Assembly (NCBI RefSeq): GCF_904846035.1
Contig: NZ_CAJGYT010000001.1
Span: forward strand, 1,426,001 to 1,490,000
Reading direction: 5' to 3'
Source of the DNA: Psychrobacter aestuarii
GTDB taxonomy: Bacteria; Pseudomonadota; Gammaproteobacteria; Pseudomonadales; Moraxellaceae
Length of the DNA: 64,000 bases
Part shown: positions 12,852-23,607 of the stretch, piece after piece
Numbering within the stretch: the stretch's first letter is position 1
How the letters are laid out: each line of letters begins with the position of its first letter
Translations under genes and position numbers: made by a program
The notes under the pieces: generated by a model
Told to the model about the DNA's origin: nothing
Database searches by the model: none
What the model saw: the letters and a program-made list of their open reading frames with translations, nothing else

Positions 12852-15083
12852 ATGACTTGGAACGATCCAAACGCCTCGGCTGAAGCAAAAAAATACGACA
12901 ACCCGATTCCGAGCCGAGAGTTGATACTACACACGATTGCAGAACAGGGGCAACCTACGCATCCTGAGCTTGCACACGTCTTTGAGATTACAGACCCTGA
13001 GCAGTTCGACGCGCTGGGCAATCGTCTAAAAGCCATGGTTCGTGACGGTCAGGTGACCCGCGAAGGTCGTCCTTATCGTTATCGCCCAGTGACCACCCAT
13101 GATGTGGTGACAGGCACGGTCTCTGCCCATGCCAAGGGTTTTGGTTTTGTGGTACTCGATGACATGCCCGACTTGTTTTTGCATGAAAAACAAATGCGCT
13201 GGGTGTTTAATGGCGATACGGTCAATGCCATCGGCACGTCTACGGACAACCGTGGGCGCACCGAAGGGCGCATTGTCGACGTGATTGAGCGTCAGCAAAA
13301 CCAGTTTATCGGTACGGTTGCACGCGATGATGACGGTTACTGCGTAGAGCTGGCAAGCCCGAACAATCACCAGCCCATTACAGTGACTGATGATGATATT
13401 GACGCCCTCGGTGCCAAAGTGGGTGACCCTGTCAAAGTCGATATCATCGATTGGCCCAATCAGCATGAGTTTGCCACAGGCAAAATCAGTACATTGCTGA
13501 ATGATGACAATGATCGCGAGCTGATTATTGAGACGACGTTATTAAACTACGATATCCCATCGGAGTTCAGTCAAGCCGCCATTAAACAGGCCAATGACTA
13601 TCAAGAGCCGAGCAAAAAAGACACCAAAGGTCGTGTCGATTTGCGCGATGTGCCACTTATCACTATCGATGGTGAAGACGCACGCGACTTTGATGATGCG
13701 GTATTTGCAGAAAAACGTCCTGGCGGCAACTATCGTGTGTTGGTCGCCATCGCTGATGTCAGCCATTACGTGACACCCAACTCACCGCTGGATGTCGATG
13801 CTTATGCACGCGGCACATCCGTATACTTCCCGCATCGCGTGATTCCGATGCTGCCTGAAGTCTTGTCTAATGGCTTGTGTTCACTTAATCCATCGGTTGA
13901 CCGTCTGTGTATGGTCGCAGATATCAAAGTGTCACGCGCAGGCAACGTGACAGGTTATGAGTTTTACCCTGCGGTGATGCACTCACAAGCGCGTTTGACC
14001 TACAATCAGGTAAACACCTACCTTGAAAACCCAAAAGACAGCAGCCTGCCTAAGAGCTTAACGGGTAATGAAGCGGTCAAAAAATCGGTCGGTACTCTAC
14101 ACCAGCTGTATGAGCTGCTACTCAAAAAACGTGAAGCACGTCACGCGATGGAGTTTGAAACGGTTGAGACGTACATCACCTTTAATGAGCAAGGCGGTAT
14201 CGCAGATATCTTGCCACGTACCCGCGGCGATGCGCACAAGCTGATTGAAGAGTGTATGCTGCTCGCCAATACCTGTGCGGCAAACTTTGCTCTCAAGCAT
14301 GAATTGCCCGTCTTATACCGTAACCATGATAAGCCTGATAGCGAAAAATCGGCACGTATCCATGAGTACGCAAAGAACTTTGGTCTCAGCTTTCCTGAAG
14401 AGAGCCCAACGCAGGCAGACTATCAGCGTATCATCGAGGCGACCAAAGACCGTCCTGATGCCGTCAGTATTCACAGCATGCTGCTGCGCTCTATGATGCA
14501 GGCCAATTACGCCCCTGACAATATCGGTCACTTTGGTTTGGCTTATGATGAATACAGCCACTTTACCTCGCCGATTCGCCGCTATCCTGACTTGATGCTG
14601 CACCGTGCGATTAAGGCGAAAGTCACGGGTGCCAAGCAACCTGTGATGGACTTTTCGTTGGATGCGGCAGGCACGCAAACCTCAGACACCGAGCGCCGCG
14701 CTGAAAAAGCATCACGCTTTGTCGAGTCATGGCTCAAGTGCCACTATATGAAAGACCATGTGGGCGAAGAGTTCGATGGTGTGGTGACGACCGTGACCAA
14801 TTTTGGTCTGTTTATCACCTTAACTGACTTATATATTGATGGTCTGGTACACATCTCAAATGTCGGTGACGATTACTTTGTCTATGATGAAAAGCAGCAA
14901 CAGCTGATTGGTCAAGACCACGGTAAGCTGTTCGGCTTAGGCGATTCAGTACGCGTTAAAGTCGCTGGCGTGAATATGGACTTGCTACAGATTGATTTTG
15001 AGCTCAAAGCCAAACTGCAAGCCAGCCAGATGAACCAGACCAAGAAAAAGCGTCGCCGCAACAGTCGCAAAAAAGGTCAGTAA
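12852..15083 (+). CDS. rnr: Ribonuclease R
   Basis: Processive 3'-5' exoribonuclease of the RNB family that degrades structured RNA and takes part in rRNA quality control and trans-translation. The 743 residues show an N-terminal winged-helix region (about 20-80), cold-shock/OB domains (about 85-240), and the RNB catalytic domain. That domain includes ITIDGEDARDFDDAVF (about 270-285), whose aspartates bind the metal. An S1 domain with GVVTTVTNFGLFITLTD lies at about 640-725, and the tail is very basic (KKKRRRNSRKK) as in RNase R rather than RNase II. The ATG at 12852 gives the normal start, although no strong Shine-Dalgarno is seen. It is followed by a terminator shared with the convergent small gene. 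Confidence 0.96.
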   Translation: MTWNDPNASAEAKKYDNPIPSRELILHTIAEQGQPTHPELAHVFEITDPEQFDALGNRLKAMVRDGQVTREGRPYRYRPVTTHDVVTGTVSAHAKGFGFVVLDDMPDLFLHEKQMRWVFNGDTVNAIGTSTDNRGRTEGRIVDVIERQQNQFIGTVARDDDGYCVELASPNNHQPITVTDDDIDALGAKVGDPVKVDIIDWPNQHEFATGKISTLLNDDNDRELIIETTLLNYDIPSEFSQAAIKQANDYQEPSKKDTKGRVDLRDVPLITIDGEDARDFDDAVFAEKRPGGNYRVLVAIADVSHYVTPNSPLDVDAYARGTSVYFPHRVIPMLPEVLSNGLCSLNPSVDRLCMVADIKVSRAGNVTGYEFYPAVMHSQARLTYNQVNTYLENPKDSSLPKSLTGNEAVKKSVGTLHQLYELLLKKREARHAMEFETVETYITFNEQGGIADILPRTRGDAHKLIEECMLLANTCAANFALKHELPVLYRNHDKPDSEKSARIHEYAKNFGLSFPEESPTQADYQRIIEATKDRPDAVSIHSMLLRSMMQANYAPDNIGHFGLAYDEYSHFTSPIRRYPDLMLHRAIKAKVTGAKQPVMDFSLDAAGTQTSDTERRAEKASRFVESWLKCHYMKDHVGEEFDGVVTTVTNFGLFITLTDLYIDGLVHISNVGDDYFVYDEKQQQLIGQDHGKLFGLGDSVRVKVAGVNMDLLQIDFELKAKLQASQMNQTKKKRRRNSRKKGQ

Positions 15084-15110
15084 TCCCTGACTGTGTAACC
15101 AACGAATAAA

Positions 15111-15141
15111 AAAAGGCCAAAGTCATCTTTGGTCTTTTTTA
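15111..15141 (+). terminator. Terminator of rnr, probably bidirectional
   Basis: Stem GGCCAAAG (15115-15122), loop TCAT, CTTTGGTC (15127-15134), one G-T pair, flanked by A-rich and T-rich runs. It lies between convergent genes and could serve both. Confidence 0.85.
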
Positions 15142-15159
15142 TGCTTTATCGTTTACAGC

Positions 15160-15447
15160 TTACAAGTTGCCATCGACCTGCGTCAGTTTGTCCGCCTCTT
15201 TGGCTTCGGCAGCATCAAGGCTGCTATGAACATTGTCCAAGATGGCTTTGGGCTGCTCGCCCAGACTGGGCGCTGTGGCGGTTTCTGTGGTGCTGGCAGA
15301 TGTATTGCTGCTATCAGTAGCAGGTGCGCTACTGATATCTGCCTGAATGAGGGCGACGTCAGGGCGACTGTGGCTGTTCAGCATATTAAAAACGACTAAA
15401 GCAACGATACCGATAACGGCGACTATGATGATGTGTTTGGGCTGCAT
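15160..15447 (-). CDS. Small single-pass membrane or periplasmic hypothetical protein
   Basis: A 95-residue protein with one hydrophobic segment (about residues 5-22, HIIIVAVIGIVALVVFNML). The rest is polar, rich in Ser, Thr and Ala, with a low-complexity stretch and an acidic helix near the C-terminus. It is probably anchored in the inner membrane facing the periplasm. I chose the ATG at 15447 (MQPKHIII). A TTG at 15465 would add six residues but has no better ribosome site. It lies downstream of the MscS-like gene on the same strand, 86 bases away, so they may be co-transcribed. I do not recognise a family. Confidence 0.6.
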   Translation of the reverse strand: MQPKHIIIVAVIGIVALVVFNMLNSHSRPDVALIQADISSAPATDSSNTSASTTETATAPSLGEQPKAILDNVHSSLDAAEAKEADKLTQVDGNL

Positions 15448-15533
15448 GAGCGTACTCTTATCCAAAAAAAGCGCGGGGTGCGTACCTGACAGCTACTGCA
15501 TGTTTTGTGCCGATTTTAAGTGCTGGCTTGTCT

Positions 15534-17063
15534 TTATTCTTGCGGGCTGCTGCTGTCTAACAAATCATTGGTGCCCTCACTTTCTGCGATTTCTTGCTCG
15601 ACCTTTTCGCGCAGCTTGTCATCAGGGCGCGCGTCCAAGACATCGCTGGTATCACAGCCTTGCAGCACTTGCTTGGCGCGTGCTTTGGCTTCTGCCTTAT
15701 CCTTACTTTCGGTATCGACAGCTGGCGTGTCGGTAGGCACTGGCGCGGCACTGGGCGCATTTACGGCAGGCAGGTGCATCAAGGCTTGCTCGAGCTTATG
15801 ACTAAAGCGCAATCTGTAGATTGGCTCAGGCAAGCTAAATCCTGTGTCTTCAAGTGCATGCTTGGTCTCGCGAATGGCGATACTGCGCGCTTTGGAAAAG
15901 TCGGTTTGTGATTGATCGACCCACACTTGGAACTCCAGCACGATATTAGAATCGCCCACTTCGTTGATGACCGCGACCGCTTTGGGCGTGGTCAGCACAA
16001 AATCGAGCTGAGCAATGGCATCTAAGCCGACCTTGATGGCGGCGATGGGGTCATCATTGGCATCCACACCCAGCAAAAAGGTAAAGCGGCGCTCGGGGTT
16101 TTTGGTGTAGTTGAGTATCGTGCCTTTAAATACCTCGGCATTTGGAATACGCAGCTGATTGCCATCCAAGGTCATCAAAATGGTGGCACGTGAGGTCAGA
16201 CGCACGACGATGCCCTCTTGACCATTAATCACCACTTGGTCACGCGCACGAAACGGCTGACGAATGCTCAGCATGAGAGAAGCGATATAATTTTCGATGG
16301 TGTCTTTAACGGCAAAACCGACCGCGATACCGATGACCCCAGCACCGCCCAAGAGCGTACCCAAAATGGTCTCGGCACCGATTAAGCTGAGCGCTAAAAT
16401 CAGACCCAGAATGATAAAAATGACTTTGATGGTTTGCGCCAGCAGCTCGGCGACAAAAGGATTGGGCGTGACGCGCTGCCACAAGCGCTGCTGTTTGGCC
16501 AGCTGATTGCCGATGAGCGCCACGATACCGAACAGCAGCAGACCGATAAACACAAGTGGCAGGGCCTTTAGCAGCTGTTTGCTGCGCGTAAGGAGCGACT
16601 CGTATACGGTAGACACATTGTCTTGGACATCGAGCGTGCGCTCAATATTGTCATTGACAGTGACCACATTTGCTATACGGCCACTTAGACTGATGGCTTG
16701 CTGCGCTTTTTTGTCATTGGCCGTCTCGCCTGCCAGCGTCACCACCCCTTGATTAACGGTAATGCTGACCGCTTGCAAACCTTCAATCTCTGAAAAAATG
16801 CCTTGAATGCGGCTACGAATATCGGCGTCTTGTGCGGCGGTATCGGGCGCGGTGGTGATGCTGGTTTCGGCATCGTTCGTTGTGGCTGCTGCATTATCGC
16901 TAGTGACCTCTGACTCACCCTCGATGCTGACGCCTGCCATCTGTGCGCCAAGATCGGCAATCGAGGTTTCAGGGGCTGCCATGGCAGCATAGGGTGCAGT
17001 AAAAACGCCCATGCAAAACAGTAAGATACTGCCGATACGTCGAGGATGGGTCATCATAGTCAT
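15534..17063 (-). CDS. BON-domain mechanosensitive channel of the MscS family
   Basis: A 509-residue inner-membrane protein with a signal peptide (MTMMTHPRRIGSILLFCMG, cleavage after AMA). A periplasmic BON domain follows (about 80-147, with GLQAVSITVNQGVVTLAGE). Next come hydrophobic helices (about 165-265), the MscS pore and beta domain with GAGVIGIAVGFAVKDTIENY and IRQPFRARDQVVINGQEGIV, and a long acidic/Lys-rich tail. MscS channels open under membrane tension to release solutes on hypo-osmotic shock. BON domains bind lipid or envelope structures. The ATG at 17063 is preferred over an upstream ATG at 17114 because it begins the signal peptide and has AAGG 6 bases before it. Confidence 0.88.
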   Translation of the reverse strand: MTMMTHPRRIGSILLFCMGVFTAPYAAMAAPETSIADLGAQMAGVSIEGESEVTSDNAAATTNDAETSITTAPDTAAQDADIRSRIQGIFSEIEGLQAVSITVNQGVVTLAGETANDKKAQQAISLSGRIANVVTVNDNIERTLDVQDNVSTVYESLLTRSKQLLKALPLVFIGLLLFGIVALIGNQLAKQQRLWQRVTPNPFVAELLAQTIKVIFIILGLILALSLIGAETILGTLLGGAGVIGIAVGFAVKDTIENYIASLMLSIRQPFRARDQVVINGQEGIVVRLTSRATILMTLDGNQLRIPNAEVFKGTILNYTKNPERRFTFLLGVDANDDPIAAIKVGLDAIAQLDFVLTTPKAVAVINEVGDSNIVLEFQVWVDQSQTDFSKARSIAIRETKHALEDTGFSLPEPIYRLRFSHKLEQALMHLPAVNAPSAAPVPTDTPAVDTESKDKAEAKARAKQVLQGCDTSDVLDARPDDKLREKVEQEIAESEGTNDLLDSSSPQE

Positions 17064-17171
17064 GCGTTGCCTTATATAAGATATGCTGGTGATTATCAAA
17101 GATTCGGCACGCATGCGTGATGAGGAGCGTTTTACGTTTAGCGGTCTGAGTCACGCTTAGCGGTCTGGTAA

Positions 17172-17909
17172 TTAGCGGTCCAAGTAACGCTGCGCGGTGC
17201 CCAAGTCTAAGCTGCCTTCATAGATGGCACGTCCTGTGATAATGCCTTCTATACAATCGCCATAGGGTTTGAGCAATTCGATATCGCTCATGTCGGTCAC
17301 ACCGCCCGAGGCAATCACAGGAATGCCGCCTTCACGCGCCAGATTGACGGTTTGCTCGACATTGACGCCTTGCATCATGCCATCACGTGCGATGTCGGTA
17401 TACACGATAGACGATACGCCTGCATCAGCAAAGCGCTTGGCAAGCTCGGTGGCCTTGGTGTCGGTCACATTCGCCCAGCCATGTGTGGCGACCATGCCGT
17501 CTTTGGCATCAATACCAACGATGATGTGTCCTGCAAACTCGCGGCAGGCTTCGGTGACAAAGCTTGGCTCTTCAACCGCTTTGGTACCGATAATGATGTA
17601 AGTAAGACCTGCCTCGATATACTGCTCGATGGTCTGCATGGTACGCACACCGCCGCCGAGCTGAATCGGCAAGTTCGGATAAGCGCGAGCAATATCGCTG
17701 ACCACAGACTTGTGTACAGGCACGCCATCGAACGCCCCGTTTAAATCAACCAAATGCAAACGACGCGCACCCTCATCCACCCAGCGGGCGGCCATCGCCA
17801 CAGGGTCATCAGAAAATACCGTATCATCCTCCATTCTGCCTTGTTTGAGACGCACGCATTTGCCGTCTTTTAGATCAATAGCAGGGATAATCAGTGGGGC
17901 TGCGCTCAT
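17172..17909 (-). CDS. hisA: 1-(5-phosphoribosyl)-5-[(5-phosphoribosylamino)methylideneamino]imidazole-4-carboxamide isomerase
   Basis: HisA performs the Amadori-type isomerisation of ProFAR to PRFAR, the fourth step of histidine synthesis, in the cytoplasm. The 245-residue protein is a TIM barrel. It opens with [16 protein letters not shown], containing the catalytic base Asp, and has the phosphate-binding glycine loops IQLGGGVR and VIASGGVTD and the second catalytic Asp in [10 protein letters not shown]. Start at ATG 17909 ([12 protein letters not shown]), with AAGGAG 5 bases upstream. An in-frame GTG two codons earlier is less well placed. It stands apart from hisB-hisH at 38.3-39.6 kb, so histidine genes are split in this genome. 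Confidence 0.96.
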   Translation of the reverse strand: MSAAPLIIPAIDLKDGKCVRLKQGRMEDDTVFSDDPVAMAARWVDEGARRLHLVDLNGAFDGVPVHKSVVSDIARAYPNLPIQLGGGVRTMQTIEQYIEAGLTYIIIGTKAVEEPSFVTEACREFAGHIIVGIDAKDGMVATHGWANVTDTKATELAKRFADAGVSSIVYTDIARDGMMQGVNVEQTVNLAREGGIPVIASGGVTDMSDIELLKPYGDCIEGIITGRAIYEGSLDLGTAQRYLDR

Positions 17910-18813
17910 GGGCACTCCTTATGATGGGTATAACAACAAAGATAATCAGCGGCGTCTTTGCCAGCTGCTTTTTATTAAAATATGTCCTAAAATAGCGGAC
18001 GAGCAAACACAATAATGACCTCAATCCCTTACTGTAACATGGGTTTATCTGGGCGTCACTTAGAGATAAATGCAATTACTAACTGGCAATTTTAGGTCAA
18101 TTTGGCGTATAATCCTAGGTAAATTTGTATTTGTTTCCTTATAGATACCGTGGTCTGATAGCGATACCAGACCTAAGAGCAACAAGCAGCACGCGTTCAT
18201 TTGCGCCGCTTTATTTGCTCAAAAAACAGACAGCAGGCAGCCAATGTCATGACAACATCGGTCATCTGCACGGTATTTTTTATGGCATTTGTCGTTCAGA
18301 CAGTACGATGAGATATTTTGTTACAAAGTACTCGTAACACATTCACCACCAGATAGGAAGTCAATTAGCACGCCTGATTTGATTATATCGACCAGTTCAT
18401 CCGTTTGCCTTGTGCAGCTTTGAGCACTTATCTGGCTAGGTATGTATCTCATAGTACACGGCAAACGATGTGACTGATATTGCAAGTTTTAAGATTTCTA
18501 TAAACGTATGATATCCGCTACACGTAACCTGCCCTGCTTTATGCTCGGTTGGTTACAGTTAGCAGCGTATTGTACACCTTGGTAGCCGGTCGCCACTTTG
18601 GTAATTGAATAAGACGTTAACGTGTTGTTAAGGAGTCTAAGGTCAGCGTTAATACTCTTAATGGCAACAATGCTAGAGCATAGGCAACACGCGCATTTCC
18701 TTATTTTTTATAAAATAAGGCTTTGAGTGCTTGTTGCTGTTTGTCGTGCTTGTTGCTGCCATACCAAACAGGACGTCTGGTATCGTTTTAGACTATGGAC
18801 TAAGTTTTCGCTT
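17910..18813. other. Long intergenic region between hisA and nqrA
   Basis: About 900 bases without a convincing gene. The regions upstream of hisA (minus) and nqrA (plus) meet here. An AT-rich perfect hairpin (CCTTATTTT, loop TTAT, AAAATAAGG) lies at 18699-18720, some 95 bases before nqrA. The 10-mer GATACCAGAC near 18167 recurs in inverted form near 18776-18785. Base composition is ordinary. A long leader or small RNA is possible but nothing identifies one. Confidence 0.5.
18699..18720. other. AT-rich perfect hairpin upstream of nqrA
   Basis: Nine-base arms with a four-base loop, about 95 bases before the nqrA start. It lacks a T run and GC-rich base, so it is not a typical terminator. It could be a leader structure or regulator site for the nqr operon; this is inference only. 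Confidence 0.4.
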
Positions 18814-20166
18814 ATGATTACCATCAAAAAAGGTTTGGATTTGCCCATCACTGGTGAACCCTCCCGCGAGATATCTGAGCACAGACCTACGCATGTGGCA
18901 CTGATTGGCTATGACTATGTGGGCATGAAGCCGACAATGAATGTCAAAGAAGGCGACATCGTAGCCAAAGGTCAGCCCGTTTATGAAGATAAAAAACGGG
19001 CAGGCGTGATTTATACCGCGCCTGCTGCTGGCAAGGTGGTCGCCGTTAACCGTGGCGAACGTCGTGTGTTCGAAAGTCTGGTGATTGAGGTTGACCCAAA
19101 CGGTGAAGAGGTCGAGTTTGGGCGCTATGATTCAGCCAAGCTGGCACAATTGGATGCCGAAACGGTTGAAGCACAGCTGGTGACTTCTGGGGAATGGACC
19201 GCGTTTCGTTCGCGTCCGTTTAGCCGTACACCCGATATCGGTGCCCGTCCGCACGCCATCTTTGTGACCGCAATGGACACCAATCCACTTGCGTTTGATC
19301 CGATGCTGCTGATCAATGAAGAGCTGACCGCCTTCAATGACGGTCTGGCGGTACTCTCGACCTTGAGCCCAAAAACCTACGTCTGTCATCACGGCGATGC
19401 TAAGCTTACTAAAGTTGCGGCAACGGCTGAAGGCAACACCACTGAATACCACAGCTTTCAAGGCAAGCATCCAGCGGGTCTTGCTGGCACGCACATTCAT
19501 TTCTTGCATCCTATCGCACGCGGTGTGACCGTATGGACGATTGGCTATCAAGACGTGATTGCGATTGGTAAGCTGTTCACCACAGGTCGTATCTACACGC
19601 GTCGCCTTGTGAGTGTGGCAGGTCCTGCCATTACCACACCGAAGCTTATGAGCACCGAGCGCGGCGCTGATGTGACCGCCATGACTCAAGGCTTGCTCGC
19701 TGCAGGCGACAACCGTGTGATTTCAGGTTCTGTGCTCTCAGGTCGCAAGCTGTTCCCTAATGTGGCGTACTTGGGTCGTTTTCACAACCAAATCAGCGCC
19801 CTACCTGAAGGCTATGAGCGCCCTGCATTCCACTTCTTAAGTGCAGGCGGCAATCGCTTCTCTAAGCTACCGATTTATATTTCACAGTTTTTTGGTGGCA
19901 AAAAATACAACTTTACCACCACGACAAACGGCTCACCGCGTGCCATGGTACCAATTGGTGTCTATGAAGAGGTCATGCCGCAAGATTACCTACCCACCCA
20001 ATTGCTGCGTGCGCTGATTGTTGAAGACATCGTCACTGCCGTCGATTTGGGCGTACTTGAGCTTGATGAAGAAGACTTGGCGCTATGCACCTTTGTCTCT
20101 CCAGGCAAATACGAGTTCGGTGACATCTTGCGCGACAACTTGACGCGTATTGAGCTGGAGGGCTAA
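18814..20166 (+). CDS. nqrA: Na+-translocating NADH:quinone reductase subunit A
   Basis: NqrA is the cytoplasm-facing subunit of the six-subunit Na+-pumping NADH:ubiquinone oxidoreductase and contributes to the quinone site. The 450-residue protein starts [16 protein letters not shown], typical of NqrA, and is the expected length (about 446). I place the start at ATG 18814. The longer open frame from 18727 adds a Cys-rich leader unrelated to the family, although the ribosome-binding site before 18814 is weak. First gene of nqrABCDEF, 5 bases before nqrB. Confidence 0.97.
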   Translation: MITIKKGLDLPITGEPSREISEHRPTHVALIGYDYVGMKPTMNVKEGDIVAKGQPVYEDKKRAGVIYTAPAAGKVVAVNRGERRVFESLVIEVDPNGEEVEFGRYDSAKLAQLDAETVEAQLVTSGEWTAFRSRPFSRTPDIGARPHAIFVTAMDTNPLAFDPMLLINEELTAFNDGLAVLSTLSPKTYVCHHGDAKLTKVAATAEGNTTEYHSFQGKHPAGLAGTHIHFLHPIARGVTVWTIGYQDVIAIGKLFTTGRIYTRRLVSVAGPAITTPKLMSTERGADVTAMTQGLLAAGDNRVISGSVLSGRKLFPNVAYLGRFHNQISALPEGYERPAFHFLSAGGNRFSKLPIYISQFFGGKKYNFTTTTNGSPRAMVPIGVYEEVMPQDYLPTQLLRALIVEDIVTAVDLGVLELDEEDLALCTFVSPGKYEFGDILRDNLTRIELEG

Positions 20167-20171
20167 TTGCG

Positions 20172-21407
20172 ATGAAATTTTTACACAATATGTTCGATCG
20201 TATGGAGCCGTCTTTTACTAAAGGTGGCAAGCACGAAAAGTACTATGCGGTCTTTGAGATGTTCGATACGTTTTTGCGTCAGCCAAGCTCGACGACGTAT
20301 GCATCATCACACGTGCGCGACGGTATTGACCTAAAGCGCATCATGATTACCGTATGGCTATGTACCTTCCCAGCGATGTTTTGGGGGATGTACAACGTCG
20401 GTCATCAAGCATTGATGGCGATTACCAATCTAGGCTTGCAGCCCGACGGCTGGCGCACCATGATTACCGGTATGGTCGGCTATGACCCTAACAATATCTG
20501 GGCGTGCTTTGTCTATGGAGCAATGCAGTTCTTGCCGATTTATATCGTCACCTTCGCCGTTGGTATCTTGTGTGAGATTATCTTTGCGGTCGTACGTGGC
20601 CATGAAGTTAACGAAGGTTTCTTTGTGACCTCGGTACTCTTTGCCTTGTGTCTGCCACCTGATATTCCTCTATGGCAAGTGGCGCTTGGTATTACCTTTG
20701 GTGTCGTGGTTGCCAAAGAAGTCTTTGGTGGTACAGGTAAAAACTTCCTGAACCCTGCCCTATCGGGTCGTGCGTTCTTGTATTTTGCCTACCCCGCTTA
20801 TATGTCTGGTGACTCTATCTGGACAGCGGTTGATGGCTTCTCTGGTGCAACGCCGCTTGGTCTTGCTGCGCTTGGCGTCACGCCTGAGCAGTTTACCGAT
20901 GCCTATGGCACTGCCATCACGTGGAGCGATGCTTTCTTTGGCAACATCCAAGGCAGTATCGGTGAGGTCTCAACCCTTGCCATCTTAATCGGTGCGGTCG
21001 GTCTACTATGGACACGTATCGCTTCATGGCGCATCATGGCAGGCTGTGTGGTTGGTCTTATCCTCACCTCACTACTGTTCAATGCGATTGGCTCAGAAGA
21101 CAACTTGATGATGAGCCTGCCATTCTACTGGCATCTGGTTATCGGTGGCTTTGCCTTTGGTGCGGTATTTATGGCGACTGACCCTGTGTCAGCAGCGCAC
21201 ACCAACAAAGGCCGCTGGGCGTATGGTATTTTGATTGGCTTTATGACGGTACTTATCCGTGTGGTCAACCCAGCGTTCCCAGAAGGCATCATGCTTGCTA
21301 TTCTTTTTGCCAACTTATTCGCCCCATTGTTTGACTACTTTGTGACCCAAGCAAACATCAAACGCCAAACTGCACGGAGGGTTCGCTATGTCCAAGCCCA
21401 AAAGTAA
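20172..21407 (+). CDS. nqrB: Na+-translocating NADH:quinone reductase subunit B
   Basis: Integral membrane subunit (411 residues, about ten hydrophobic helices) of Na+-NQR. It carries one covalently bound FMN on a threonine, here in [13 protein letters not shown] (about 225-237), and also riboflavin in the complex. The N-terminus [20 protein letters not shown] is characteristic. The gene overlaps nqrC by 20 bases, so translation is probably coupled. The FMN is attached by ApbE, encoded just downstream of the operon. Confidence 0.97.
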   Translation: MKFLHNMFDRMEPSFTKGGKHEKYYAVFEMFDTFLRQPSSTTYASSHVRDGIDLKRIMITVWLCTFPAMFWGMYNVGHQALMAITNLGLQPDGWRTMITGMVGYDPNNIWACFVYGAMQFLPIYIVTFAVGILCEIIFAVVRGHEVNEGFFVTSVLFALCLPPDIPLWQVALGITFGVVVAKEVFGGTGKNFLNPALSGRAFLYFAYPAYMSGDSIWTAVDGFSGATPLGLAALGVTPEQFTDAYGTAITWSDAFFGNIQGSIGEVSTLAILIGAVGLLWTRIASWRIMAGCVVGLILTSLLFNAIGSEDNLMMSLPFYWHLVIGGFAFGAVFMATDPVSAAHTNKGRWAYGILIGFMTVLIRVVNPAFPEGIMLAILFANLFAPLFDYFVTQANIKRQTARRVRYVQAQK

Positions 21408-22233
21408 CAATTTCAAAACCATCAGTGTGGCACTGACGCTGTGCTTGGTGTGTTCAGTATTGGTTTCGGCGGTGGCGGTCGGTCTAAAGCCCGCGCAGGT
21501 CGAAAACGCCCGTCTTGACCGCAACAAAAACATCTTGGTCGCGGCAGATCTGTTTGATCCTGCCTCAGACACCAACAACGATGTGGCTGAGCGCTTTGAA
21601 GACTTTGACGTTAAAATCGTTGATTTAGACAGCGGCATGTACGCTGATGATGCCCAGCTACAAGAAGCGGGCATCGACGATGTCAACAACTACGACGCCG
21701 ATCAAGCCTCAAAAAATCAGGCACTGAGCGAAGATTTGGGCGACAACGACCCTGCCAGTATCGGTCGTAAGCCAAAATTTGCGAAAGTGTATGTGAAAGA
21801 AGACGCAAACGGTCAGCCTGACTTGGTGGTATTGCCCATCAAAGGCTATGGTCTGTGGGGTACGATTTATGGGTTCTTAACGCTAGAAAAAGACTTAAAT
21901 ACCATCAAAGGTATCAGTTTTTATGAGCACAAAGAAACCCCAGGTCTGGGCGCACGTATCGAAGAGCCAAAATGGCGCGCACAGTGGAATGGTATCCATG
22001 CCTATGATGAGTCAGGCGATGTGGCAACGGGTGTGACCAAAGCAGGTACACCACGTGACAACTACGTTGATGGCATCAGTGGTGCGACGCTAACGAGTCG
22101 CGGTGTGAGCAATATGGTTCAGTTTTGGCTCGGTGAGCAAGGCTACAAGCCTTTCTTAGACCAGTTGCGTAAACAGAGTGGTCAGACGCTTGGCAGCGCT
22201 GACGCTACCGCTCAAAGTGGCAAGGAGGCATGA
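21388..22233 (+). CDS. nqrC: Na+-translocating NADH:quinone reductase subunit C
   Basis: One N-terminal membrane helix (about 12-32) followed by a periplasmic FMN-binding domain. The flavinylation motif [13 protein letters not shown] lies at about 228-240, where the threonine carries FMN by phosphoester bond. The 281 residues are about 20 longer than typical NqrC. The extra length seems to be an acidic, Asn/Asp-rich segment between about 55 and 120. The start at 21388 lies inside the 3' end of nqrB and is preceded by CGGAGG. Confidence 0.96.
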   Translation: MSKPKSNNFKTISVALTLCLVCSVLVSAVAVGLKPAQVENARLDRNKNILVAADLFDPASDTNNDVAERFEDFDVKIVDLDSGMYADDAQLQEAGIDDVNNYDADQASKNQALSEDLGDNDPASIGRKPKFAKVYVKEDANGQPDLVVLPIKGYGLWGTIYGFLTLEKDLNTIKGISFYEHKETPGLGARIEEPKWRAQWNGIHAYDESGDVATGVTKAGTPRDNYVDGISGATLTSRGVSNMVQFWLGEQGYKPFLDQLRKQSGQTLGSADATAQSGKEA

Positions 22234-22234
22234 T

Positions 22235-22906
22235 ATGGCTGACACAAAAAGCATTTTAACCACGCCGATTTTTGACAACAACCCCATCGCGCTACAGATC
22301 CTTGGTATCTGTTCGGCGCTGGCGGTCACCACCAGTGTGTCAAACGCATTGGTCATGTGTGTGGCATTGTCACTGGTCACTGCGTTTTCAAGTTTCTTTA
22401 TTTCAATCATCCGTAACAAAATCCCATCGAGCATCCGTATTATCGTGCAGATGACGATTATTGCATCGCTGGTTATTTTGGTTGATCAGGTACTAAAAGC
22501 GGTCGCTTATGACGTCAGTAAAGGTCTGTCGGTATTCGTTGGTTTGATTATCACCAACTGTATCGTGATGGGTCGTGCTGAAGCGTTTGCGATGAGCAAC
22601 CCACCGATTCCAAGCTTTATGGATGGTATCGGTAACGGTCTTGGCTACTCAGCAGTATTGCTATTCGTTGCCAGTATCCGTGAAATCTTTGGTGCCGGCA
22701 GCTGGTTTGGCATCACGCTATTGCAGCCTGTGACTGATGGCGGCTGGTACTTACCAAACGGTCTGCTACTACTGCCACCGTCTGCATTCTTTATCATTGG
22801 CTTGTTTATCACCATCGTACGTATCTGGAAACCTGAACAGGTTGAAGACCCTGAGTACGTGATGAAGCCGCAATCAAAAGGCATGGCACACGGAGGCGGT
22901 CACTAA
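22235..22906 (+). CDS. nqrD: Na+-translocating NADH:quinone reductase subunit D
   Basis: Small integral membrane subunit (223 residues, six hydrophobic helices) forming an inverted-topology pair with NqrE. Conserved cysteines in [12 protein letters not shown] and [11 protein letters not shown] fit the known intramembrane 2Fe-2S site shared with NqrE. The start is ATG 22235, one base after the nqrC stop, with AAGGAGG 6 bases upstream. The longer frame from 22178 is a shadow of nqrC. Confidence 0.97.
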   Translation: MADTKSILTTPIFDNNPIALQILGICSALAVTTSVSNALVMCVALSLVTAFSSFFISIIRNKIPSSIRIIVQMTIIASLVILVDQVLKAVAYDVSKGLSVFVGLIITNCIVMGRAEAFAMSNPPIPSFMDGIGNGLGYSAVLLFVASIREIFGAGSWFGITLLQPVTDGGWYLPNGLLLLPPSAFFIIGLFITIVRIWKPEQVEDPEYVMKPQSKGMAHGGGH

Positions 22907-23514
22907 TGGGACACTATATCAGTCTATTTATTACCTCAGTTTTTATCGAGAACATGGCGCTGGCCTACTTCTTAGGTATGTGTACCTTTTTGGCCGTATC
23001 TAAGAAAGTATCGACCGCGATTGGTCTTGGTGTGGCTGTTGTGGTGGTGATGGGTATCACCGTACCCTTAAACAACCTGTTGTTCCAGTTCATCCTAAAA
23101 GATGGCGCGCTTGCGTGGGCAGGCTTTCCAAACATCAACCTAAGCTTTCTAGGCTTATTGAGTTATATTGGTTTGATTGCAGCGACCGTACAGATTCTTG
23201 AGATGTTCTTGGATAAGTTCGTACCGAGTCTGTACAACGCACTTGGGGTATTCTTACCCTTGATTACCGTAAACTGTGCCATCTTGGGTGGCGTACTGTT
23301 CATGGTTGAGCGTGACTACAACTTTGGTGAGTCGGTCGTTTATGGCGTGGGCGCAGGCTTCGGCTGGGCGATTGCCATCACAGCGCTGGCGGGTATTCGT
23401 GAGAAGCTTAAATACTCAGACATCCCACCGCCGCTACGTGGTCTAGGCATCACCTTTATCACGGTTGGACTCATGTCACTTGGCTTTATGTCGTTTGGTG
23501 GTATGTCAATCTAA
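22906..23514 (+). CDS. nqrE: Na+-translocating NADH:quinone reductase subunit E
   Basis: Integral membrane subunit (202 residues, six hydrophobic helices), homologous to NqrD. Cysteines in [14 protein letters not shown] and [11 protein letters not shown] match the intramembrane Fe-S ligands. It overlaps the nqrD stop by one base (TAATG) and has GGAGGCGG upstream, so translation is coupled. Confidence 0.97.
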   Translation: MGHYISLFITSVFIENMALAYFLGMCTFLAVSKKVSTAIGLGVAVVVVMGITVPLNNLLFQFILKDGALAWAGFPNINLSFLGLLSYIGLIAATVQILEMFLDKFVPSLYNALGVFLPLITVNCAILGGVLFMVERDYNFGESVVYGVGAGFGWAIAITALAGIREKLKYSDIPPPLRGLGITFITVGLMSLGFMSFGGMSI

Positions 23515-23607
23515 TCACTAAAGTGGCTATTTGACCTATTTAATTCATTTATTCGGTAGGGGCTCAGGTTTACCCGTCCCCTACCCCATAGATTAAGGAT
23601 ACATATC

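Noticed and set aside
18727-18813. Cys-rich extension of NqrA
   Set aside because: Not part of the NqrA family. The conserved start is at 18814.
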